From Psychrobacter aquimaris (GTDB lineage Bacteria > Pseudomonadota > Gammaproteobacteria > Pseudomonadales > Moraxellaceae), in the NCBI RefSeq assembly GCF_016107525.1, contig NZ_JABASR010000002.1, forward strand, positions 124,001 through 188,000: a DNA stretch of 64,000 nucleotides, in the 5' to 3' direction. The notes beneath the pieces were generated by a model. That model was not told the DNA's origin and did no database searches. It saw only the letters and a list, made by a program, of their open reading frames with translations. Shown here one piece after another: positions 1-9,297 of this stretch. A program made the position numbers and the translations under genes. The stretch's first letter is position 1. Each line of letters starts with the position of its first letter.

Positions 1-240
1 TGATATACTACTGAGTCAAGCCCGTTTTATCTTACCCATGTTGAGTCAAAACCAGCATGTTTGGTAGGATCAGGCGTTAGGCTTGGCTTTTTTATGCCCA
101 TATCTCAGTCAGCTGTACATAGAGTTAATATTGCTGTTGCTTAATCTAGATAGCGATATAACGGTTTATTATGAGCCTATTTATCATAAGTCTACTTATC
201 ATTAGTAATGAACAAGCGATTAATTTAAAAGGATATTTTT

Positions 241-1395
241 TTGAGTAATTTCACCACGTTTACTGATTTGCCACTTTCAGCACCGACCTTACGTGCCGTA
301 AGTGATCTAGGTTTTACTGCATTGACGCCTATCCAAGCACAAATACTACCGCATACGTTGGCAAATCAGGATGCTATTGGACAGGCACAAACGGGTACTG
401 GCAAGACAGCAACCTTTCTACTGACTATTATGGAAGCTTTGCTTAAACGTCCTTTTACCAATGATGAAGAGCGTTATTTGGGTGAGCCACGTGCTGTTGT
501 CATGGCGCCCACTCGTGAGCTTGCTCAGCAAATATTTGACGATTGCATTGCTCTAACCAAATACACCTCGCTACACAGTGTTTGTATCATGGGTGGCACC
601 AATTATGAAACCCAACAGCATGAGCTTGAGCGTCAATACGTTGATATTTTGGTCGCAACTCCTGGGCGTTTGATTGATCTTGCCAATAAAGGCATGGTTT
701 ATTTAGATCGAGTGGAAGTACTGGTATTAGATGAAGCGGATCGCATGCTGGATATGGGTTTTATTCCTGACATCAAGCGTTTGGTAGGTCGGATGCCAGC
801 CAATACAGACCGTCAAAGCTTATTGTTCTCTGCTACCTTTAACCAAGATGTGATGAATTTGGCCTATCGTTGGTTACATGAACCGCAGTTTGTTGAAATC
901 GAGCCGGAACACAAAACCAGCGAATTGGTTGATCAGCACTTTTACTTACTGACAGAAGATCAAAAGTTAGAAGCGTTGCAGCGTATTATCAGTGACGAGG
1001 CAGTGGATAAAGTTATTGTCTTTGCCAATCGTAAAGACCAAGTCAAGCGTCTCTATCATAAGCTGCGTCAAGCGCATAAAATTGTGATGTTGTCAGGCGA
1101 TGTCATTCAGCAAAAGCGTGAAAAGTATTTACAGCGTTTTAAGGATGGTCATGCTTCTATCTTGGTGGCAACCGATGTCGCAGGGCGCGGCATCCATGTC
1201 GATGATATCAGTCATGTAGTCAATTATACTTTGCCTGACCAGCCAGATGATTACGTGCATCGTATCGGTCGTACGGGTCGTGCTGGACAAACAGGCATCA
1301 GCATTAGTTTTGTGAGTGAAGATGATGCTTTTAATATACCAGCGCTAGAGAAGCATTTAGATACTAAGTTTATGCTTGAGCAGTGGCAAGAGTAG
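241..1395 (+). CDS. DEAD-box ATP-dependent RNA helicase, RhlB-like
   Basis: Unwinds RNA duplexes using ATP in the cytoplasm; family members act in RNA decay, ribosome assembly or cold growth. The 384-residue protein has the whole core: Q motif (FTALTPIQ, about residue 25), Walker A AQTGTGKT with Lys55, PTRELAQ, TPGR, DEAD, SAT, and HRIGRTGR in the second RecA domain. There is little C-terminal extension, which fits RhlB/RhlE-type enzymes rather than DeaD. The start is TTG, preceded by AAAAGGA at 227-233; the nearest upstream in-frame ATG (208) runs into a stop. The gene is monocistronic with a terminator behind it. DEAD-box identity is secure; the RhlB subtype is a guess. Confidence 0.93.
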   Translation: MSNFTTFTDLPLSAPTLRAVSDLGFTALTPIQAQILPHTLANQDAIGQAQTGTGKTATFLLTIMEALLKRPFTNDEERYLGEPRAVVMAPTRELAQQIFDDCIALTKYTSLHSVCIMGGTNYETQQHELERQYVDILVATPGRLIDLANKGMVYLDRVEVLVLDEADRMLDMGFIPDIKRLVGRMPANTDRQSLLFSATFNQDVMNLAYRWLHEPQFVEIEPEHKTSELVDQHFYLLTEDQKLEALQRIISDEAVDKVIVFANRKDQVKRLYHKLRQAHKIVMLSGDVIQQKREKYLQRFKDGHASILVATDVAGRGIHVDDISHVVNYTLPDQPDDYVHRIGRTGRAGQTGISISFVSEDDAFNIPALEKHLDTKFMLEQWQE

Positions 1396-1445
1396 TGATT
1401 TCTAAGCCATTAGTGCTGCTATAGTACGCCGCTGACGAAATGATA

Positions 1446-1486
1446 AAAGCCCTAAACGTCATGATTGATGTTAAGGGCTTTTTTAT
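1446..1486 (+). terminator. Terminator after the helicase gene
   Basis: AAAGCCC and GGGCTTT arms enclose an imperfect stem and are followed by a run of T on the plus strand, about 50 bp after the helicase stop. Confidence 0.75.
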
Positions 1487-1545
1487 GTGGTAGGTTTTGA
1501 TGTTAAATGATTTTATATTTTAACAGTATTTATTATCGATAATTT

Positions 1546-2448
1546 TTATTGAGTTTGTTCCATTATTTCAGAATGCTCATGGTGATTCATATTGATCGTG
1601 CCATCACTCATATCATGCATACTATGATCCATACCTTGGTGAGAGGTGCTGTCATCAGCTGGCATCATATTATGACTGTTGTGATCCATATTTGTATCCA
1701 TCGGCATATTCATTATTTGTGAATCGCTCATTTGCATATGATCGCCTTGCATATTCGACATATCATGCCCACCATGCATACTAGACATTGCTATAGGTAC
1801 GAACACAACGGCTAAACCAGATAAAACCATGACAGCGCCATTAAGCTGTCTCAAGCGAAAACGACCAATCTTGTCACGTAACCAGCCAACGGTCTCGTGC
1901 GTGGCGACCAGCATCGGTACGGTTCCTAAGCCAAACACAAACATGAGTGCGGCACCGCTGAGCGGGTTGTGAGCGACGACTGCAATGAGTAATGCACCAT
2001 AAACCAGTCCGCAAGGCAAAAATCCCCAAAGCAGCCCAGCAGTTAATGCTCGCGGAAAGGTGTTGAGTGGAAATACTTTTTGACGAAGTGGGCTGAGATA
2101 TTGCCAAAAACGCATACCAAAACGCTCAAGATTTTTTAAAAATGGTGCGCCCAGCATGGTCACGCCGACGAATACTAACACCAAGCCTAGTAAGATACGC
2201 GGCGTACTATTACCTTTCATTAAGGGTTCTAGTACAGTGGTGCCAATCAGTCCTGCCATCAAACCCAAAAAGGCGTAACTGGTCAAACGACCTATATGGT
2301 AAGTGGCCACAAGAGCACGGCGTTTGGCGGGGCTGACGTCTTTCATCGATAGCCCAAATGCTGTCACCAGACCGCCACACATGCCTAAGCAATGCGGCGA
2401 ACCAAAAAATCCCATCAGTAATGCCGCAATAAGTAAGGCGGTGGTCAT
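1546..2448 (-). CDS. SafE/TauE-like membrane protein with His/Met-rich tail
   Basis: An integral membrane protein of the family annotated 'sulfite exporter TauE/SafE' or 'cytochrome c biogenesis transmembrane region'. Members often sit beside ccoS and are implicated in metal supply to cbb3 oxidase. The 300 residues begin with a hydrophobic segment carrying the signature GSPHCLGMCGG (about 16-26), followed by about six hydrophobic segments, including a second proline/cysteine motif, GFLPCGLVYG. From about residue 223 the chain becomes a tail unusually rich in His and Met, like a soluble copper-binding extension. A TAGGAG ribosome site precedes the ATG. It lies downstream of ccoS on the same strand. 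The copper role is inferred. Confidence 0.8.
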   Translation of the reverse strand: MTTALLIAALLMGFFGSPHCLGMCGGLVTAFGLSMKDVSPAKRRALVATYHIGRLTSYAFLGLMAGLIGTTVLEPLMKGNSTPRILLGLVLVFVGVTMLGAPFLKNLERFGMRFWQYLSPLRQKVFPLNTFPRALTAGLLWGFLPCGLVYGALLIAVVAHNPLSGAALMFVFGLGTVPMLVATHETVGWLRDKIGRFRLRQLNGAVMVLSGLAVVFVPIAMSSMHGGHDMSNMQGDHMQMSDSQIMNMPMDTNMDHNSHNMMPADDSTSHQGMDHSMHDMSDGTINMNHHEHSEIMEQTQ

Positions 2449-2656
2449 GGGGCGATTCTCCTAAAAAATGAAAGGTGTACCTACTTATATAGTCGGTATT
2501 GAATCAACACTTAGTAGTAAGTAATACAGATAGTTAAAGCCTTTATAAATGGTTACGGCGTTCACCTCGCTCAATGCACCAATTCGTACTATTTGCGCTC
2601 AGTTGCCATATATTTATACTTTTAATAGCTTCTACTATAGATAAGGTAGATCAAGG

Positions 2657-2956
2657 CTAGATTTTTGGATGTTTATCAAGGTCAGACTGAGTTACTGACT
2701 TTATATCATCAGGATGGATCGCCTTATCATCAGCGATTATATCAGTCGCTGTGGTAGCGTCATTTTGCGAAACAGGCATTGAGTGTTCATGAGCCTGTAT
2801 GGTTTGCCGACGCTCTTGGCGATCATCCAATATGATGCGCTGTGATGCATTGTCCAAATCTTCAAACTGGTTTGATTTGACAGCATAACGCACCGCCCAA
2901 ATGGCAACCACAAACAGCATGAGACTTAATGGAATTAACAAAAATATACTGAGCAT
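2657..2956 (-). CDS. ccoS: cbb3 cytochrome oxidase assembly protein CcoS
   Basis: Small inner-membrane factor needed to mature cbb3-type cytochrome c oxidase. The N-terminus MLSIFLLIPLSLMLFVVAIW is a single membrane helix, followed by the family hallmark QFEDLDNASQRIILDD. The remaining 45 residues are hydrophilic and longer than in typical CcoS proteins. I chose the ATG at 2956 because AAGAGAG lies just upstream of it; an in-frame ATG at 2977 has a poorer site. The SafE-like gene follows after 208 bp. The other cco genes are not in this window. Confidence 0.87.
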   Translation of the reverse strand: MLSIFLLIPLSLMLFVVAIWAVRYAVKSNQFEDLDNASQRIILDDRQERRQTIQAHEHSMPVSQNDATTATDIIADDKAIHPDDIKSVTQSDLDKHPKI

Positions 2957-3081
2957 GGTAACTCTCTTAAATAGCATTTTCTTTTATTATTATACACTCA
3001 TCACAAGTGTAGTGGATGATCAGTAGTGATTTGGTTGAGTTCTCAGAAGATATTTAATTGGCTACCTGCTTGTATTGAAAT

Positions 3082-3879
3082 CTATTGATCAGATTTTTTT
3101 GCTGCGTTACCTCTTGGAGTTAACAGCTGCTGTGAAGTCACGTCGTTGGCATGACGACAATCTACCTGCGGACGTATCACATCGCGCAAATAAGCGGCAA
3201 CCTCATAAACAGCCCGCCGTGAATGACTTAAGTTCTGCGCAGGCTTCATCCAGTCACGGCTCACTGGTAAAGGTGCGCTAAGTGGTGTGCTATTGATACC
3301 GTTTAAGGCAAACTGTCTACGAGCACGTGCCATATGGTAGCTGTCAGTAATGAGATACACGTGACGCAGTGGAATACGTTTGGCGGTAAAACGCGCATTT
3401 TCGCAGGTATTCATACTGGCATTTTCGCTTATCAGCCCATCAATGCCATGCTCAAGGAGCCATTGACCGAGCCACGGCGCTTCAGCACCGCTTAGCACAA
3501 TAGGTAGGGGTAAGTCGTGATAAGCGCTGGCAGCGGTGCGGGCGCGGTTAAGACTATAGCTATTAAGAATAATTTGATTGTCATTATCATTGGTTAGTCC
3601 GCCGCCTAATACCACATAAGCGGTAGGCGGTGAGCTCAAGGCAGCAGAGGGTAGGCTGGGTAATGGCAAAAGCGTAAATAGATAAACAATCGCTTGGGAA
3701 AACAGCGGTGTAAACAGGCTGATGATTACTAAAATAACAGTTGTTGAACCAAGTAAAAAGGTAATATTAATGATGCGAAATAGCTTGATCATACGCTCAG
3801 CTGAACGCAAGTAATAACGCCATAGCCGCTTAGATAATAACCGCTTAGACCACATGCTCTTCATACCCAATAGAGCCAT
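3082..3879 (-). CDS. YdcF/ElyC-family (DUF218) membrane protein
   Basis: Member of the SanA/YdcF/ElyC group, envelope-associated proteins tied to cell-wall or undecaprenyl-phosphate metabolism; no reaction can be assigned. The 265 residues show two N-terminal hydrophobic segments (about 33-70) and then the conserved fold: VVLGGG, a Ser-Leu-Asn-Arg-Ala-Arg segment, IVLSGAE, NASMNTCENA and ITDSYHMARAR. The reading frame overlaps the end of murB by 35 bp. Starts at 3864 or 3792 are possible, so the N-terminus is uncertain. The overlap suggests translational coupling to murB. Confidence 0.75.
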   Translation of the reverse strand: MALLGMKSMWSKRLLSKRLWRYYLRSAERMIKLFRIINITFLLGSTTVILVIISLFTPLFSQAIVYLFTLLPLPSLPSAALSSPPTAYVVLGGGLTNDNDNQIILNSYSLNRARTAASAYHDLPLPIVLSGAEAPWLGQWLLEHGIDGLISENASMNTCENARFTAKRIPLRHVYLITDSYHMARARRQFALNGINSTPLSAPLPVSRDWMKPAQNLSHSRRAVYEVAAYLRDVIRPQVDCRHANDVTSQQLLTPRGNAAKKSDQ

Positions 3880-4993
3880 CAGTATTTACCCAAACTGGCT
3901 CACGCGCTAACTGAATCGCAAATTTTTCATAGACCGTATCGGCGATATGTCGTTGGGCATCTGCTACATCGTCTTGAGTGGCATGATAAGGGGCGTGATT
4001 GGTCAGCACCAAGGCTTGCTGCTGATGAGTGACAATCGGTGCAACACCACCACCTTTCAAGCCAGTCTGTTCAATCAACCATCCTGCCGCAACCTTTACC
4101 AGGGCATCAGGCATAGCATAGCCGACGATAGTAGGGTAGGTCGATTGTAAAGCAGTAAATTGCGATTGAGGAATAATGGGGTTTTGAAAAAAGCTACCAC
4201 AATTTGGCAGCTGCTTGGGGTTAGGGAGTTTTTGTTGACGAATATTGATAATCGCTTGCATTACATCCGCAGGCACTGGCTGCGTACGACCGTGTTGCTC
4301 GGCATAGTGTTTTGCAACGGTTTGCACATCACCATAGCTGGCTAGGATTTTGGTTGCATCGGTATGTAGTCTGAATCCAACGCAGCTGATTAACCAGGTA
4401 TTAGGCGCACGTTTAAATATGCTGTCACGATAGCCAAACTCGCAGTCGGTGGCTGTGAGATGATGCCAAGTTTGAGTGGGTAAGTGATAGGCTCGCACAT
4501 ACTGTAAGCAGTCTTCTAATTGGACACCATAAGCACCGATGTTTTGTACGGGTGCAGCGCCAGTTAGACCGGGTATCAGCGCCAGATTTTCTAGCCCGTA
4601 CCAACCTTGATCGACTGTATATACCACCAAGTCATGCCAGTTTTCGCCTGCCATCACTGCAATATCGACGTGGCTATCTGTCTGAGCGGTTAGGCTGATA
4701 CCTCGCATTTGGGGCTGCAATACGATAGCATTCAGGTGCGCTGGCAATAACACATTACTGCCGCCAGACAACACAAATAACGGCTTGTTTCGTGCTATGT
4801 CTTTTGCATGATTTGCCATAAAATCGTCAAGCTGTGTTTCATTCGTCAGTGTCACGACAGTATCCGCGACACAGGCTAAGGCCATGGTATTACCATGTGA
4901 CAAATCGACTAATTCACGGGTCAATAAGCTCGCTGGCAAATCAGTGGTCATGGCAAATTGAGTACTAGAATTCAAGCGTGAAACTGAGGTCAT
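3845..4993 (-). CDS. murB: UDP-N-acetylenolpyruvoylglucosamine reductase MurB
   Basis: Reduces UDP-GlcNAc-enolpyruvate to UDP-MurNAc with NADPH and FAD, the second committed step of peptidoglycan synthesis. The FAD-binding segment LSGGSNVLL, then GAYGVQLEDC, YRDSIFKR (substrate/catalytic Arg region) and GSFFQNP (proton-donor Ser) are all present, with the type I MurB layout. At 382 residues it is about 40 longer than the E. coli enzyme, mostly at the N-terminus; a start at Met15 would shorten it. The YdcF-like gene overlaps its 3' end. Confidence 0.95.
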   Translation of the reverse strand: MTSVSRLNSSTQFAMTTDLPASLLTRELVDLSHGNTMALACVADTVVTLTNETQLDDFMANHAKDIARNKPLFVLSGGSNVLLPAHLNAIVLQPQMRGISLTAQTDSHVDIAVMAGENWHDLVVYTVDQGWYGLENLALIPGLTGAAPVQNIGAYGVQLEDCLQYVRAYHLPTQTWHHLTATDCEFGYRDSIFKRAPNTWLISCVGFRLHTDATKILASYGDVQTVAKHYAEQHGRTQPVPADVMQAIINIRQQKLPNPKQLPNCGSFFQNPIIPQSQFTALQSTYPTIVGYAMPDALVKVAAGWLIEQTGLKGGGVAPIVTHQQQALVLTNHAPYHATQDDVADAQRHIADTVYEKFAIQLAREPVWVNTDGSIGYEEHVV

Positions 4994-5085
4994 AACATAG
5001 CCTATGTGGCAGATAGATAATGAATTACACAGTGTTTATTATAAAGGATGCAAGACATAAAGGTGGCATAAAGTTAACTTTATCG

Positions 5086-5583
5086 TTAGCAAGCTTTCCA
5101 GCTTTCAATCCACGCTTGTGCGCTTGACTCAATACGTTCAATCACTTCTTCAAAGTCATCGCCATCGCCTTTATAAGGATCTGGCACATCGTCGCCGCCA
5201 TAAGTAGGATCTTCTTCACTAAATAAAGCCAACTTGGCCAAATGGTCCTCTGTGTCTGTCAAGCTGTCCTTGATGGCTTGTAAATCAGCTAAATTCTGTG
5301 TATCCATCGCTAGAATTAAATCAAAATTACGAAAGTCATCGGTACTGACTTGGCGGGCGACCAGTTTGTTGATTTTATAACCATGCGCTTTTGCATGGCG
5401 TTGCGAGCGAGTGTCAGGCGCATGACCAATATGCCAGTCACTTGTCCCTGCTGAATCTACTTTGATTGACAATCCAGCAATCGCTGCTTGCTGACGAAAG
5501 ACTTCTTCAGCCGTTGGCGATCGGCAAATATTTCCCAAACAAACCAATAATACAGAAGACGGAGTACAGGTTTTCATCAGCAT
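5086..5583 (-). CDS. Low-molecular-weight protein-tyrosine phosphatase
   Basis: Cytoplasmic phosphatase that removes phosphate from protein tyrosines, or from small substrates in some members. The P-loop CLGNICRS starts at residue 15 (nucleophile Cys15, Arg21), and the general-acid loop DPY appears near the C-terminus in DVPDPYKGD. I set the start at 5583 because AAGG lies 7 bp upstream; the longer reading frame back to 5652 would add an unconserved leader. It belongs to the minus-strand run but is separated by more than 90 bp from each neighbour. No tyrosine kinase or exopolysaccharide genes are nearby, so the substrate is unknown. Confidence 0.9.
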   Translation of the reverse strand: MLMKTCTPSSVLLVCLGNICRSPTAEEVFRQQAAIAGLSIKVDSAGTSDWHIGHAPDTRSQRHAKAHGYKINKLVARQVSTDDFRNFDLILAMDTQNLADLQAIKDSLTDTEDHLAKLALFSEEDPTYGGDDVPDPYKGDGDDFEEVIERIESSAQAWIESWKAC

Positions 5584-5789
5584 AATATGACCTTGTATAA
5601 CAAAAAAACATGCTATAAGAGACCGCCATGTTAGTGCGGCTTTTATTAGCATGCAATTAATTAAGTAAATCGGCTGTCAGCCTAACGGTTAATGCCCTGA
5701 ATGGCAAGGGTAGAAGCTAAACAATACGGTCATTTGCTCACGGATTTTTGACGATATTATTTATAGCCTAAGGTAGTGCTGTGACCAGC

Positions 5790-6230
5790 TTACTCTTGTT
5801 TGTGCTTAAAGCGTTGAAGATCACGGCGCTCTTTTTTGTTGGGTTTATTATCAGGCCGTGCAAGATTGGCAAGTTTACGCTGCTCAGCATAATAAGCGCG
5901 GCGCTCTTCGCTTTCCTCAGTTTCTGAATACAAAACTTCAGCGGCGAGCGCATTACCACGTTGCGCCGTTAGTGCTTCAACGACGACGGTCTTTTCAGTC
6001 ATGGCAGTGGCTGAGCCTTGACGAATCTGTAGTTCATCGCCAATCATAATCTCTTTACTGGTCTTTACGCGACTACCCGCATAATGCACCCGTCCGCTTT
6101 CGATGGCTTCTTTGGCAAGGTTGCGAGTGCGATAAAATCGTGCTGCCCACAACCACTTATCGAGACGCATACGCACGACATCAGGTTGGCTATGGTTAGG
6201 CTGATTGTGGTTTTTGTTGTGTTTACTCAT
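5790..6230 (-). CDS. hslR: S4-domain RNA-binding protein, Hsp15 family
   Basis: Hsp15 binds free 50S subunits that carry stalled nascent chains after heat stress. The S4 domain begins near residue 20 with MRLDKWLWAARFYRTRNLAKEAIESGRV (family core, only partly listed here: RLDKWLWAARF and AIESGRVHY), followed by the GDELQIRQG turn. The C-terminal third is basic and rich in Lys/Arg, ending RRDLQRFKHKQE. The ATG at 6230 has GAGG five bases upstream; an upstream in-frame ATG at 6251 lacks this. At 146 residues it is close to the E. coli protein. Confidence 0.88.
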   Translation of the reverse strand: MSKHNKNHNQPNHSQPDVVRMRLDKWLWAARFYRTRNLAKEAIESGRVHYAGSRVKTSKEIMIGDELQIRQGSATAMTEKTVVVEALTAQRGNALAAEVLYSETEESEERRAYYAEQRKLANLARPDNKPNKKERRDLQRFKHKQE

Positions 6231-6354
6231 CAAAACCTCATAGATATCCATAAAGTAAGATAATAATAATGGTGCTTTTTTTGCAAATTGAAAGAGCCAT
6301 GCGCTATCAAAATGTTTAAAAATAGATTCTTATGGTGAAGTAGAAAGGCTCGTC

Positions 6355-7035
6355 TTAGCCATTATTCTGATTGGCAACTTTCACAGCCATTTCTGCCGCA
6401 TCATTTGTCTTCAACTGCGCTAAACCATTAATCACACCTGTGATATTTTCTACGGTTTTATTTTGGCTTAATTTAAATTGGGCTTGTATAGAATCGATGG
6501 GCAGCTTAAAGCCAATAATCCCTCGGCACATAGCATCGATATAAGCAGCAGGTGCCTCATCTAATGACCAAGGATGATCGGATAGCACCTCTTGCTGCGC
6601 AGTCATGGCTGCTAATATCCATTTCAGCGTATCGGCGTCTTCAAGCAGTTCAATTTTGGATTGAATATGGACGCTTTGATAGTTCCAAGTGGGCACTTCT
6701 TTATGAGTTCTGGCTTTGCTAGGATACCATTTGGGGCTGATATAGTGTCCAGAATCTTGAAAAATAATTAACCACGAAGTATTTGGTAAGGCGTCTTGAT
6801 AAATAGGGTTTTTACGACCGAAATGACCGTAAAGATAGCCGTGCTGAGCATTAGAGTTAACATCAGAACCAACATCAGCATTAGGCATAAAGTTATCGTT
6901 ATGCCAGAAGAGCGGTATATGGCAGGCTTCGATGCCATCTTTGGTTTGAGCAACCAAGGTCGCTAAGGGATTGGCTGCGATAAATTTCATAATGTTTTCT
7001 AGGTTTTCTTCGGTAAAAATGGCAGGAGTATGCAT
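6355..7035 (-). CDS. PaiB-family FMN-binding protein
   Basis: Split-barrel flavin-binding protein of the PaiB group. In Bacillus PaiB is a negative regulator of sporulation and protease genes; in Gram-negatives the role is usually unknown and may be enzymatic. The 226 residues show the usual opening MHTPAIFTEENLENIMKFI (start only), a central SWLIIFQDSGHYISPKWYPSK segment in which the W-Y-P-S-K is characteristic, and GIIGFKLPI near the C-terminus. It stands alone on the minus strand. Family is fairly sure, function unknown. Confidence 0.82.
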   Translation of the reverse strand: MHTPAIFTEENLENIMKFIAANPLATLVAQTKDGIEACHIPLFWHNDNFMPNADVGSDVNSNAQHGYLYGHFGRKNPIYQDALPNTSWLIIFQDSGHYISPKWYPSKARTHKEVPTWNYQSVHIQSKIELLEDADTLKWILAAMTAQQEVLSDHPWSLDEAPAAYIDAMCRGIIGFKLPIDSIQAQFKLSQNKTVENITGVINGLAQLKTNDAAEMAVKVANQNNG

Positions 7036-7064
7036 GCTGTTCTCAGTTTATGTTTGATATAAAA

Positions 7065-7454
7065 TCAGTGACACCACTGCTGCTCACATGGAATACCATC
7101 ATTGTTACCATCCATTTTTGTATTAGGGCAGTGTTGTATAAAGTAAGTGGCTTCTGCGCATGATGTCATCTGAGAGCAATGCTTTCGGCCATCACAGGTA
7201 AAGCTTGCTGCTGAGCCTGATAACGTGAGTACTGGTTTTACTGCCGAGACTGATGTTGACGTTGCCTTTGAATCGACGTACGTTGGCGGTATATCATCCA
7301 AATCAGTTGAGGTAAAAGCAGCGTCAACTGGATTATCAGTTGCAACGTTAGTAATAGGGTTGCTGTTGCTGGTCGTGTTTTTAGGTTGCAGTATCTTATA
7401 ACCCACAAGTGCTAAAACCAGTAATAATACAAACATCAATATCTTTTGAATCAC
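7065..7454 (-). CDS. Membrane-anchored excalibur-domain protein
   Basis: Small envelope protein of unknown role. An N-terminal hydrophobic helix (about 1-20) is followed by a Ser/Thr-rich linker. The C-terminal 45 residues form an excalibur domain: CDGRKHCSQMTSC, then KMDGNNDGIPCEQQWC, where D-x-N-x-D-G-x-x-C-E is the calcium-loop-like signature and four or more cysteines probably pair. The frame opens with GTG at 7454; ATG at 7436, preceded by AAAAGA, is an equally good start. Domain call is firm, function is not. Confidence 0.78.
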   Translation of the reverse strand: MIQKILMFVLLLVLALVGYKILQPKNTTSNSNPITNVATDNPVDAAFTSTDLDDIPPTYVDSKATSTSVSAVKPVLTLSGSAASFTCDGRKHCSQMTSCAEATYFIQHCPNTKMDGNNDGIPCEQQWCH

Positions 7455-7520
7455 GGTTTACCAGCTAATCATGGTCGCTATAAATTAATGAAAGTTACCA
7501 ACGAATAATTACTGTTCATT

Positions 7521-7563
7521 CATCAATGGCCGTTTTTTAGTGATTAAAAAATGGCCATTGATG
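7521..7563. repeat. 18-bp inverted repeat between ilvA and excalibur gene
   Basis: Left arm 7521-7538 (CATCAATGGCCGTTTTTT) and right arm 7546-7563 (AAAAAATGGCCATTGATG) pair with one mismatch around a 7-base loop. The T and A runs lie inside the stem, so it is not a textbook terminator, though it lies 22 bp beyond the ilvA stop. Confidence 0.6.
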
Positions 7564-7585
7564 TATTGATAGTCGACGTCTATTT

Positions 7586-9139
7586 TTATTTCAAAAATAA
7601 CTGATAGCCGATATTATCATTGAGCATGGTGCAGTCATAGCCGATATCGAGTAACGCGTCTTGTAATTGACGAGAGTTACCCTCAGACGCTTGCAAACCG
7701 ACCAATACGCGACCTTCGGCGGCACCATGATTGCGATAATGGAACAAAGTGATATTAAAGTCATCACCCAGTTTTTCTAAGAAAGTCAACAATGCACCTG
7801 GACGCTCTGGGAAAACCACACTTAATAACTGCTCGTTTGCGACCTGTGCATGACCACCAATCAAATGGCGAATATGGGATTTGGCGATATCATCATCGGT
7901 CAAGTCATGCGCTGTATAGCCATCAGCTGCCAATTGGGTACGAATGGTTTTACGCTCTTTGTCGCCTTCTTTTAGCGCGATACCGACGAATATTGATGCA
8001 GGCTCCATAGAGTCAGGTGATTTTTTACTATCGGCACGGTAGTTAAATTCAGTGATGTTACGTCCGTGTAAGCTGCGGCAGAAATTTAAGAAAGCTCCCG
8101 TTTGTTCAGGAATCGTCACGCCAAAGATGGCTTCTTTTTTCTCACCAATCTCAGTGCGCTCAGCGATATAGCGTAGGCGGTCAAAGTTCATATTGGCACC
8201 ACAAATGATACCGACGCAGTTTTTACCTTGTAGATTATGGGCTTCGATATATTTCTTCATGCCAGCAACGGGTAACGCGCCCGCAGGCTCAACGATGCTA
8301 CGGTTTTCTTCAAAGATATCTTTCACCGCAGCGCATACTTCATCATTGGTACAAGTCACCACTTCCGGCTCGACTAAAGGACCTGATTTATCACTTTTTT
8401 GCAGGCGAACGATCTCAAAAGGCAATTCGCCGATTTGAGCAACCGCCACGCCGTCGACGAACAGTCCAACTTGCTCAAGCTTAACGCGCTCATTGGCTTC
8501 AAGCGCCGCTTTAAGAGAAGCTGACTGCTCTGCTTCTACCGCAATCACTTTAACATGCGGCGCAACTTCACCTAAGAATGCCGCGACACCTGAGATAAGA
8601 CCACCACCGCCAACCGCGACGAACACATAATCCATATTGCGCCATTGCTGGGTTAGCTCAAGACCAATGGTGCCTTGTCCAGCAATGACCAATTCATCAT
8701 CATAAGGTGGGATAAAGGTCAGACCTTCTGTTTCAGCGCGATTGATTGCATAACGGTTGGCTTCATCGAAGCTATCACCATACAAATCAACATTGCCGCC
8801 CAGTGCTTTAACCGCATCTACTTTAATGTCAGGGGTGGTGGTCGGCATCACGATGATATTGTTTAGGGCAAGTTTACGGGCAGAATAAGCAACCCCTTGA
8901 GCATGATTACCCGCTGATGCGCAAATGACACCGCGTGCTTTTTGCTCATCACTTAACTGACTAATTCGATTGTAAGCGCCGCGTAATTTAAAGGACTTGA
9001 CCGGTTGCAAGTCTTCGCGTTTAAAGCGAATGTCATTAGCGAAACGTTGGGTCAGCTTGGGTGCCGCTTCAAGTGGTGTTTGAATTGCCACGTCATAGAC
9101 GGTGGCTTGCAAGATGGCTCGTACCCAATGTGACAGCAT
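7586..9139 (-). CDS. ilvA: Biosynthetic threonine ammonia-lyase IlvA
   Basis: PLP enzyme that deaminates L-threonine to 2-oxobutanoate, the first step of isoleucine synthesis. The catalytic domain carries SFKLRGAYNR with the PLP lysine at Lys51, SAGNHAQGVA and the phosphate loop GGGGLISG. The C-terminal third (from about 330) holds two ACT-like regulatory modules, for example EQTGAFLNFCRSL and ERPGALLTFLEKLG. This makes it the long, isoleucine-inhibited form (517 residues against 514 in E. coli) rather than the catabolic TdcB type. AGGAAA precedes the ATG. No other ilv genes are close. Confidence 0.96.
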   Translation of the reverse strand: MLSHWVRAILQATVYDVAIQTPLEAAPKLTQRFANDIRFKREDLQPVKSFKLRGAYNRISQLSDEQKARGVICASAGNHAQGVAYSARKLALNNIIVMPTTTPDIKVDAVKALGGNVDLYGDSFDEANRYAINRAETEGLTFIPPYDDELVIAGQGTIGLELTQQWRNMDYVFVAVGGGGLISGVAAFLGEVAPHVKVIAVEAEQSASLKAALEANERVKLEQVGLFVDGVAVAQIGELPFEIVRLQKSDKSGPLVEPEVVTCTNDEVCAAVKDIFEENRSIVEPAGALPVAGMKKYIEAHNLQGKNCVGIICGANMNFDRLRYIAERTEIGEKKEAIFGVTIPEQTGAFLNFCRSLHGRNITEFNYRADSKKSPDSMEPASIFVGIALKEGDKERKTIRTQLAADGYTAHDLTDDDIAKSHIRHLIGGHAQVANEQLLSVVFPERPGALLTFLEKLGDDFNITLFHYRNHGAAEGRVLVGLQASEGNSRQLQDALLDIGYDCTMLNDNIGYQLFLK

Positions 9140-9297
9140 AATGTTTCCTAATAAAAAGTGTGATTGAATAGAAAAATTAAATAGATTAGCCTATGCTGAT
9201 TTTGATGGTCTTGCAAGACTCAATTGCAGTTTTTGTAGTGATTTTAAGATTTGATGAAAGATAGGGTTGGTTTTATTTCAATATTTTGTCCAAGAAG

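Noticed and set aside
1..240. Gene or element at the window start
   Set aside because: No frame, hairpin or repeat beyond a short TGAGTCAA recurrence could be supported; it is probably just the helicase upstream region.
3075..3281. 68-codon frame antisense to the YdcF-like gene
   Set aside because: It overlaps the conserved C-terminus of the YdcF-like protein in a shadow frame.
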